From NCBI GenBank assembly GCA_964019415.1, contig OZ025868.1, positions 4,553,371-4,617,370 on the forward strand: a DNA stretch of 64,000 nt, read 5' to 3'. Source of the DNA: Ianthella basta. Its lineage: Eukaryota > Porifera > Demospongiae > Verongiida > Ianthellidae. The position numbers were made by a program, and so were the translations under genes. This document shows, piece after piece, positions 54,909 through 64,000 of the stretch. The notes beneath the pieces were generated by a model that ran no database searches, was not told where the DNA came from, and was given only the letters and a program-made list of their open reading frames with translations. Each line of letters starts with the position of its first letter. The first letter of the stretch is position 1.

Positions 54909-56267
54909 ATTTCAAAGATTCCGTTCCATACACATTACATGAGCATACATACCAGCATTGACCGTGTTGTGGCACTGTTAGCACAAAAACCAGGGACAAG
55001 TTCACACTACGCTCATGGCAGACATACTGGCTACGTATGTATTATTGCACAACAGTGCAAGTCACGTGACAAAAATGTAGCTATAATTTTTATATGTAAG
55101 GTCTAAATATAGTATAAATACCTGTGTAACAGTACTACAGCACTGCGTAATAATATATGTATACAGCAGACACAGAGGTGTAACAGCATCTGCTGTAGAT
55201 TCAACACAACATTCCGTGAGGTATAATCCTTATAATTATAGCTTACTGAGTTAAATAGAATGATGATGCAACTGAGCAGCTATAATCAGTAACTCATTCT
55301 CATACACACTATAGCATTGTATTTGATATGATATAGCTATATACAAGCATGGGTGCACAGACACATAATACAGTGCATTGACAGTATGCAACTATCATCA
55401 CTGCAGGTACTGTGCATACATAATAGAGGGGTACCTGCTGCTAATCTGCAATTAATGCCAGTAGAATGAAATAGCATCAATGTGGTATTGTCATGACTGG
55501 TTGTCACTGTGGTACGTAGTAGTTACTACACGCCATCGAAGGCGTGTAGTAAGTGATTTACCAAAAATAAGCGCCCACAATTTGAATTTAGTGCGTCTTG
55601 CTGGGGAGCTGTGTTAGAACTGGTGGTAATCTCGCCATAGGACAAGGCTGAAGTCGCTTCGTATCCTCTCCACGCCGCCCCAGTAGTACTTTCGAGTGCT
55701 GCGCAATGGTGTCGCCGACTTCTGTTCCTGCGCACTCTCAGACCAGGAACATTCAGTGCGCGCGCAGATCTGTGACCGCAGTACCCAATGAAATGAGTGA
55801 CGCACGAATACGCGGAGACGTCACGAAGTCTTTGACACTTTGCTTTGGCTCAGCTGGATTGCACATGCTCGGAAAGCTTGGCTCAACCCACAACAGAAGC
55901 AAAGCGGTGAGCAATGGATGCGATGTATTGGCGCCGATTGCGTGTCGACTCATTTCCCAGGAGTAAATGCATCCTTAGGGAAAGCGTGTACATGTGCGCG
56001 CTCCTCTTTCATGAGCTACCCACTTCTCCAGAAGTTGGTACATGAAATTCATGGCTAAATTGATTCTCGTGACCTTTCCGCTCTTTGTTTACTTTACAGA
56101 GGTGTTAAGGGGCGCTAAAAGGTGTTAGTGGCTTTCACACAATTTACTGCACTGCAGTATTCTGCTACTGCATCAGCGGTGCCTTTGAAGTATGAGGTCA
56201 TCATTTGGTAAATAGTATTATAAATTGTGTGCTTGCATGGCAGTAGCATTCATATGGTGCTAACATA
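54909..56267. other. Start of copy gamma with an insert of about 690 bp
   Basis: 54.92-55.5 kb matches 49.63-50.6 kb. From about 55523 to 56218 the sequence is absent from beta and alpha and is G+C-richer. It opens with a perfect 12-bp-stem hairpin (TTACTACACGCC, 6-base loop, GGCGTGTAGTAA) at 55523-55552. Open frames within it (up to 86 codons) show no domain. Confidence 0.55.
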
Positions 56268-56933
56268 CCATATAGCTGGACAGTTTGGCAGAAATGTATT
56301 TTGGCGGATTGCTGAAATTTCTGTATTTGGCAGAATTTACTTTGGCGGTTTGGCAAAGTCTGTGCCATAATGATATTCATAGTGAAATGGCTAATCCGGA
56401 CGAACAGAACTAGATTGCTGAAGAGTCTCTGAGGAGTACACGCCCTGTTGTTTGACTTTCAATCCTTAGCTTTTCCCACGAGCTGCAACGTACAAAGGTT
56501 TTCAAGCCTCCTTTTGGCCGATCTGCTAATGTTCGCCTGTAGCCTGTGACTCACACACAATTGTACTGCTCCAGCGCAGAAACAGAGAACAGGCTGCTAA
56601 AATCTGCTGCAGTAATTATAAGTTACCGACAATGATCTCAAAGTCAGTCATCACAGCGACCGCATATACGACGTCGTTCGGATTGCCTTCGGCTTCCTCG
56701 CGCTCTTCTTCCACCTCCAGTATCCAAAACATTTTGGAAACGTAGTGTCATTGCGCTGCTGTCAGTTGTGAACTTCATGCTGACGATTAATCTACAGGCC
56801 TGGGGCATCCAGGCTTGTTAAGAGGGAAAACTATATGATAGCACAAATGTTGGCAGAAGAAATATTGGCGGATTGCTCTCAAAACTGCCAATCTGCCAAA
56901 ATAAATTCCCTGCCAAAATTTCCGGCCATACAG
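56268..56933. mobile_element. CCGTATGG-type MITE, second copy
   Basis: Homologous over its length to 14299-14979 (shared GTATTTTGGCGGATTGCTGA, GGCAAAGTCTGTGCCATAAT). The left end is decayed, the right end reads GGCCATACAG before TA. It lies in copy gamma only, so it inserted after that duplication or was lost elsewhere. Confidence 0.75.
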
Positions 56934-59900
56934 TACGTGTATAAGTGGTTTGTTATTACGCATGACTAAGCTGTCACTAGTGAATCTGCTTACCATATTT
57001 AGATGTTACTGCCAGCTGAAAGCTCGAGGAGGCTAGGCTTTCGGAATAAACCCACCAATAGTGGATTTATCCAACAACTGAAGTGCGGGCTCGAGGTGCC
57101 ATCTGAAAGACAGTTGGATCGAGCTCCCTGAGTACGTGGCGATCTCTCATAATGCTCTGTTCCGGAGAGAACTAGACGTGCTTGTAGAGCTAATGTATGG
57201 CTTCACGAGTCTGTTATATTTCGTCATCAACATTACTAACTGATGACGTCACAACAAAATAAAGGGAACAAATTCCCTTAATGCACCACAGCATAGGTAA
57301 GCAACACTACTGAGCCCCAATTATGTGATCTTTGTTGGATGACTGAGGAGGTCATGTAAGTACATACAGAGTTACACAATCAGTTAAGCAATGACATGGG
57401 CTAACTCCAGTTGCATTCCGGCAGAGGTAATGAAGAGGTCGTGACTCAGGCAGATGGGAATGTGTGTGATGATGGTGCCAGTATGCATGTGGTGATCACA
57501 ACACACACAACAGTGTTCAGAACAGTGAAGTGGGGTGGTACAGGGTGAATTCAGAAGGTCAAGGGTCATGGAGGAACTACACAGCCCAGGAGCAAATGTA
57601 CAACTGTCCACACGGGGCACTAAAGTATTGTCCCACAGTGAGGAATGGGACAATGCATCAAGGGGACAGTGCATTATGTGTACACTTTCCAAACGTCCAC
57701 ATGACATTTTACTGGTTTAATGTTGGACAGCAGAAAATCCATTACTTTCTACATATTTTACATGAAGTGTGCTTAACTCTCAATACTACAGCTAGAAGCA
57801 ACAACTTGTACCTTTACAGCTAGATATTTATCTAGATATTCATTAATAAATGAACAATACCAGCCATAACAATAATTACACGCCACCACTGAGGGAGGCC
57901 TGAGGTACACTTACACAAAACAGACAGTAGTATTGTTTCCACCAGCAGTGTTTTGACACAACATTATATAAAAGAAGTATCACCTCCAAGTACAGCCGAT
58001 TTCAGAATGGCTGTCCAAAGATAAATGGCAAATGGCGTGACGTCATAGCAAATGGCAATACTGCACAATAGGAGTGAGGTAATGGCAAGCAGTTAAACTA
58101 ATAGTGACGTCATGCCATTTGATCATTCTGCCATTTGCCATTTTGGCCAACCACTCTGAAATTGACTGTAGTATTGTGAATAGAAAACGACCACTTGTTG
58201 TAGATGGGGAGCCTGGGTGCCACTAAGGGGCAACATCTTGTAACTTGAAATTCCACGGAGGTATGTGCGATCAAATTTTAAATGGGGCACCCTTCGGCAA
58301 TTTGCATTTGGTTGCTCAAGCAATGGCTCTCATTCCACTGACCCCATTCCCTGCCCTAGCTACATTGTTACTATTGTTCCACAAACAGCTTGCCGTCATT
58401 TTATTGGGAAACCTCCACACCCTTCATACATCCGCCCCTATTCGTGTAACTACCCACACTGATGCAAGTAATACCTTGTAAACCATGCAGGAACGATATC
58501 CCCAAGTTACACTGTCAGTGTCCAGTGCTGAATATTACCACCTACCGGTAGACAAGGAAGAAGGCACCTTGCACGACAAATTCCTCATAGATGTCCTCAA
58601 AAATGGTACACCACTGGTTACAAGGTGCAGATCCCTGACTGCTATGAATTTACTTGTGTGTAGTACTATCTACATCAAGTGTGGATACAGGTGGGGCATG
58701 GGTTCAGTACATCTTCCAGAAACTAACTAGATTAACTCCAGCCTAAGAATTTCAAGTATTAACGACACAACTAAATATTTGTATACGTAGCTATGCTTCC
58801 TCCATGAAAATAACTTTAAAGTTACAAAACAGCTAATTACAACCTTTCATTTTACACCTACATAACTCATGTACTTGAAGATAACTATGTAGAAGAGGCC
58901 ATTAGTTGATAGTAGTGAAATTGTAGTAAGCATTACCTGCATATGCTGCAACACGTCAATGCCACTCTAGGTCCAGTGTGTCTTTCACTTCAACAACCTT
59001 ATACTAAACCAATAGGACTGTGGTGGACTGATCTGCATGCTAGTCATACGTAAAACCTGTCTTTACCAGTCCAACTATAACATGCAAACTTTACTGTACA
59101 GCCCTGTAAGTACACCTACATGAATTTAACACTGCACAGATACTGAGAAGAATACCCCATGACATCACAGACAAGATGGTCTTGTTACCCAGTAACCCCA
59201 GTGCTTGATCTTAAATGTAACATTTCCATCTATCCATGTGCCATGTAGGCCAGCAGCAGTGGAAATAAGCACTGCATATCATTGCATTCAAATTGCAGAG
59301 AATTAAATGTGACTCATAATTATGTACTGTGCAGTAATTATGCCAGTCCAGTAGCCCAATCGATCTAGCTATGCACCAGTTCAGTGAGTACTGACACCCC
59401 GGCAAACAGAATAGCACTCGGTAAGGAGGTACCTTAAGTGACTAATACCAAATGTGCAACACACATACAAGTCATGCATACACAATAACTGTATGAGGTT
59501 CACTGTAGCTACATACATGTCATACTGGGCAGATGGTCTCAACTTCTGGAGTAGGAGTATGTAGTTAGCTACATATGTGTATAATGTATCAACACTTTTG
59601 CTAGTAAAACAACTTTACCCTCGATAGTTCTACTCCAAAAGAGCACAGTGCAAAAAGGGATCAGTCATACACATTCACTGAAGTCGGATTTCTGGGAGGT
59701 TCAGGGACAAAGGACCAGTGAGCTCTGGAGTGTTGTGTACTGGTTGGGCGTTGGGTATGATCAATAATAAAGTATCTATACCCTCGCTCGATCGCCTCCA
59801 AGCGAATACAGTAGCAAGAAGAGTTGGTCATGAACATTCACTGAAGTCAGCATTCAGGGAGGAGCAGGGACTAACGAACAGTAAGCTGTTGAACAATGCG

Positions 59901-60870
59901 GACTGTTAAAGAGCTAAGTAGCTACATTTACCAATTAAACATCTTTACCCTCGCTCGATCGCCTCTAAACGAACATAGTAGCAAGAAGATGCAGTACTTA
60001 ACACTCACTGAGTTGGGCGTTCAGGGAGGATCTCGTCCTTGGAAATGGTACAACAGAGTGTCTTGCTGAAGGAGGTCGAGCGGCCATGTTTTCAGGAAGC
60101 AAGGGAAATACCCTGCACATAGGCGGGGACAGCTTCGAGGGTGTGTAGCTATAAGTCCTAGCTAGCTATAGCTAGCAAGACTTCATTACCTTGCTAGCTG
60201 CATTTGTATTAGCCATGGTGGTTAATATGTGATGGCGGAATATATGGCTACGTATACGTTAGCTACCCCAGTACGTAGCTAGCTGTGTAGCTAGTTAAAT
60301 GAAATCTTAATTGCAAAGTTAACTACGTACATGCATGCCACATAAAATGTTATAAGCCGTCTGCTAGATTAAGAACCTAATGATCTGTTTATGATGATGT
60401 ATAATGCCATTTTCGTATTGTGCATCATGCCAGTGTAGCTATTAGCTAGTTCTCCATCCAGCACCTCATTTGGCACAGACCAAATATGATGCAGAAAGCA
60501 CTGGTGCATGGCAGTACACAATAATCTAGTGGCACAATCCTGAAAGCTAAAATGGCAATTAAGGAATGATTTGTTGCAACTGAAGTTCTTATTATCAGCC
60601 TGATTGATCTCGTTTCTTTTGATGTATTTACTGCTGGCTGTTGAGCCAACTCAATGGACAGGTACAATATGGATTAGCTTGTTTACGCACCGTGAGTTCA
60701 TACACAATGCTGTGTTTCAAAATGTCTGGTCCTATTCAACAGTTATTTGGTAGCTAGCTACAATGAACTTCAATTCTGTGAGCACTTCAACTTGACACAT
60801 TGATGTACTTGCTCTCCTGTGACTTGTAACTCATCTCAATGGGCAGGTAGGATGGGTTAGCCTGCAGCTT
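56934..60870. repeat. Segmental duplication, copy gamma
   Basis: Collinear with 36.0-40.1 kb in alpha, with base differences and short indels only. It contains the orthologous MITE at 57993-58168 and an open frame at 58485-58730. It leads into F1-D. Confidence 0.9.
57993..58168. mobile_element. CAGTCAATTT-end MITE, TA target, copy gamma
   Basis: Same insertion as 37280-37456, copied with the segment. The TGACGTCA inside is intact in both inverted blocks here. Confidence 0.8.
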
Positions 60871-60972
60871 CTCTCCCTCCTCCTCCTCCTCCCTTGTTGA
60901 TGGCTCCTCCCCTTCTGTACCTGCTTTTACACTGTCCCCTCCCCCTGCATGGAGGGAGGCAGCAGCCCTGCT

Positions 60973-62490
60973 TCACAGGAGGGACTGGGACAGCTGAGGA
61001 GTGCTGCACAACTCACCACCTCTCAGCTCAGCTCTGCACCTCTGCAGTCTCTTGTACATCACTGCATGCACCACTGCACTGACTGTGCAGGTGGACAGTG
61101 ACAGTGTCAACACAAGAGACAGCAGGACTGACAGTACCGTCACTGTCACTACAGTTTGTGGGGATGTAATGTCAACATAATGTGAAAACGTGAAAAACAT
61201 AATAACCATTTAATTATATAAATAAATTAGAGTAAATAGCATTACTCATGTGCATATGCATGCAATTGCATAATTATAATACATCTCTGGAAAATACTCC
61301 ATGCATACGTACCAGAAGCATATGATTGAACACTTGTAGGCGATAAGTAGATGATAGATGGTTCTAGATCTGGTGCTATTGCAGGATAATAATAGGTAGA
61401 GCAATAGAAATGTTATGAAATCCAATGCAACACATAACTGTCAATTCACCATTGACCATCTTACCTACAGGCGTTGTAGTGAAGTTCCCCATGACTTTTG
61501 CCCTCTGTCCGTCTGCTCCCTCTCCCTTCCTCACAGCCTCCACCTTAATCCTGTAAGTGGTGTTGGCTTGGAGGCAGGTTACAGTGTGGGAGGAGCCACT
61601 GTCAGCAGTTTGGGTGACAGTGATGGAGCCATCTTGGGTGGAGTGAGACACAGTGAAGGAGTAGCACTTGGGGTAGCCAGCTGACCAGGTAACACTCAAA
61701 GTGGTGGCTGTTCTGTTTGTAAGAATCAAAGCAGAGATGTCTACCTCAGCAGCTGAAAAAGAAAGATAAATTAAGTGTTGCATGATCATGATTGTTCAAA
61801 GGTAAAAGCTGGTTGAGTGACATAAATTTGTGAACTGCCCATGGGTAAACACAGTCATGCTTACCAATGGAAATATATGCATTATTATGTTTTTAAAACT
61901 TATTACAACTTCTTCCACAGCATACATACAGCTTCAGCACCATGCATGAACAAAAACTTGCTCTAGCAGTGCATATAGCTAGTTGGACTGATGATGGTAG
62001 CACTCACACTCCTCCCGAGGGGTGTATAGATTGCTCTGTAGCTGTGGTGCTTTAGTGAGAATAAGCACACAGCGATACACTGTTGCCAAGTTGGTGTGGC
62101 TGTCCACCACTAGCTCCTGATAGGTGGTGTTGATGCGAGGGAGGACAGTGTGTCCAGGGTGGTCATGATCAGATGGGGTAGATACTGTTTGACCACCAAT
62201 ATTCCACAACACAACCAACACATTCTCCACACCATCATACTGACACCTGAGGGTGATGTTGCCAGTTCTACACACGTAAGGGGCAGCTGGGTAGGTCTGA
62301 GTGAGGACCACTGAACCTGTGCAAAACACTGAATCAAGACAGTTTGGCCGTGAAGTTATAGCTATAGACTTGGCAACAATATCAATAATTAAAACAATAA
62401 TATGTTCTGGTGATCACTCAAACTGTGCTGATGAACTGTTCCAGACAGTATCCAGTACAGAACTGCAGCCAAAAATCTAATGGACTCCAT
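60973..62490 (-). CDS. F1-D: Ig-FN3 receptor; first splice donor altered
   Basis: Exons: signal 62436-62490 (MESIRFLAAVLYWILSGT), Ig 62008-62316, FN3 61465-61752, linker 61313-61375 (PDLEPSIIYLSPTSVQSYAS), TM/tail 60973-61142. Ig: PYVCRTGNITLRCQYDG, W in VVLWNIGG, second Cys VYRCVLILTK. FN3: VTWSAGYPKCYSFTVSHST and CLQANTTYRIKVEA. The TM is SVLLSLVLTLSLSTCTVSAV and the tail ends PQLSQSLL. Ig, FN3, linker and TM frames are all open and joined in phase 1. The one defect is at the signal exon end: A, B and C read AG followed by GT, while D reads ACAGTTCATC, so the donor at the phase-1 position is lost. Using the GT one base earlier would shift the frame. Confidence 0.65.
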
Positions 62491-63952
62491 TTTTGTTGAA
62501 TGGATCATAAATGATTTACCCCAGTTCACACTTGAATCATAAGAGCAATTTTTCAAACCAAAGTGCCAATGTGCTCATTCATTCATGAAGTTGAAATGGC
62601 CATGGATTGTTATACAGAGCACTGAGTCTCTTTCTTATGTAGTACAATGCATACTGTAATACCATGCATGCACAGTGTGAGGTGCTATATACAAGAGCTG
62701 ATTGAGCATGAAATTTAGGTGCTGTTAGTATCTTTGGTGAATATCCCTAGTCAATTGGAACAATAATATTCAACCATTCAGCAGTTGATCCTGGTGCAGC
62801 ATCACTGCTGAATACAACATGCCTAAGTGTGTATCAGACAAGTTATGACATGGTGAGATTTGGTTACTATTTTAAATATCAAGTGGTGAGTGAATTTCAT
62901 CAAAGATGATGGCAGGTTTTGTACCTAGCTACGAACTCATGCAGAAGATCTCCAAGACTTGCTGAAAATGATCTTAAAACCACCTTGCATACTAAGACAT
63001 ATGCCGATACAAGATTCTTGAGCGAGACACAACTTAATGATAATATATAAATCAAATGTTGACCCAGAGGTCTTTGTCACTGCATACCTACAGCAATATA
63101 CCAAGACATCTTAAAGTTTTCCTTGCAATGAAGGGAAACTTCCTTTGAGCTAGGTCCCCCTGAACTGCATATTTGCAACACTTTTGAACATCTCCATGCA
63201 AGGACATGAAGCTGTGCAAAGTAAACATGCCAAGTATAAGTTGTCAGGAGGCCCACGCATCTCTACTGGCAGTCAGTAGGGATATGTTGAAGGTCCTGGA
63301 TTTCTCTACATACTATGTATTCTTAATTCCATGTATGACTGTACTGACAGTGCCATGTGGGTAAATATATTGTCTTCCAATTTGTTCTGTTGTTATGGTG
63401 GAGTTTGATGGAAGGAGTATGTTATATACTACATGGACCATGGATGCATTATTGACACCTAAATTAATGGTTCAGAGCCACTCACTTGAACTTATGTACC
63501 TATGTGTAGTGTGCTCTGGACATCACAGAATACCCCATACAGCACTATATCTACCATACCTCTATATGCTACATTTTTCTACCACTGCCTGTGGACAGCA
63601 TATGCATGCACTTTATTTAACAACAACAAGAATTTTGAGTAATAGGATGGTGTGTTGATTACAAATTAATGGGCATATTATGCGTACTATATAAAGTACA
63701 TTTCTTGACAGTATAAATATTCAAGTCACTTGAATTGCACGCAACTGGAACTCACATCATTATAACAGTACCTTATTTAAGGTATAAATAATGTTGATGC
63801 ATTTAGTCTAGTATGTTTGAAAATGATAAGGACACAAAAATTAACTTGCATAATAAAAGTATGGTTTCCATAGTTATACTGCATATCAAAAGACCACAAC
63901 CAAAATTTCTATAGCATTTACCCTGTTGGATGCAGTGGTTTGGGAATTCAAA
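62491..63952. other. Duplicated flank with an insert; no gene recognised
   Basis: 62.5-63.05 kb matches 31.22-31.83 kb beside F1-B. About 63,055-63,895 has no counterpart at the F1-B site and is either inserted here or deleted there. The match resumes at TGGTTTGGGAATTCAAATT. An 87-codon frame at 63395-63658 has no domain. Confidence 0.55.
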
Positions 63953-64000
63953 TTAGGCCAGCGCTAGATAGAGAACACACATAGCTACCATTATAATAAT
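63953..64000 (-). CDS. F2-4: TM exon of a fourth F2 receptor, cut by the window end
   Basis: Minus strand reads IIIMVAMCVLYLALA then a stop, matching F2-2 VIIMVAMCVFYLVAKFEFPN. The F2-2 codon AAA for Lys is TAA here, so the tail is shortened to nothing. The following FEFPNH codons are still visible downstream. The rest of the gene should lie just beyond 64,000. Confidence 0.7.
   Translation of the reverse strand: MIIMVAMCVLYLALA

Overview
The window looks like an animal nuclear genome, most likely a sponge. Genes have many short introns, almost all phase 1. They encode Ig, fibronectin III (FN3), ZU5-like and CARD-like modules, and the AT-rich intergenic DNA is full of palindromic tetramer runs (AGCT, GCATGC, TACGTA). 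No bacterial-style operons are visible. The sponge assignment is inference from gene style only.

Layout. 1.76-5.19 kb is a Kolobok-like DNA transposon with TTAA target duplications, two convergent genes (a P2X7-C-terminal-like protein and a THAP transposase) and no catalytic core. 5.47-7.35 kb (minus) is a complete small Ig-FN3 receptor, F2-1. 7.4-17.3 kb is gene-poor, with MITEs, a LINE relic, microsatellites and a possible FN3 exon. 17.38-23.07 kb (plus) is one intracellular gene: three small helical-repeat exons, a ZU5-like region and a C-terminal CARD/death-fold-like exon. From 23.5 kb to the end is a tandemly duplicated minus-strand receptor cluster.

The cluster has two receptor families. 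F1 (signal, Ig, FN3, linker, TM, short tail) occurs four times: A 24.0-25.75, B 29.6-31.2, C 40.1-41.8, D 61.0-62.5 kb. F2 (split signal, Ig, FN3, TM) occurs at 5.5-7.3, 31.9-33.0 and 43.6-48.8 kb, and a fourth copy is cut by the window end at 63.95 kb. From 29.6 kb on, F1 and F2 alternate and are carried by segmental duplications (35.2-41.8, 50.6-54.9 and 54.9-62.5 kb). One duplication junction is visible near 54,908. F2-1 is the only copy with no visible lesion. F1 copies A, C and D each have one different lesion, and B is plainly a pseudogene.

The duplicated land is riddled with young insertions: Penelope-like elements with inverted terminal repeats and a hammerhead-type ribozyme core, a foldback element with arms of about 280 bp, a 155-bp hairpin element and several TA-flanked MITE families. 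Taken together, polymorphic-looking single-pass Ig/FN3 receptors beside a CARD/ZU5 intracellular protein resemble a rapidly evolving recognition or innate-immune locus. That functional reading is inference. All exon borders were placed by eye from splice signals and phase.
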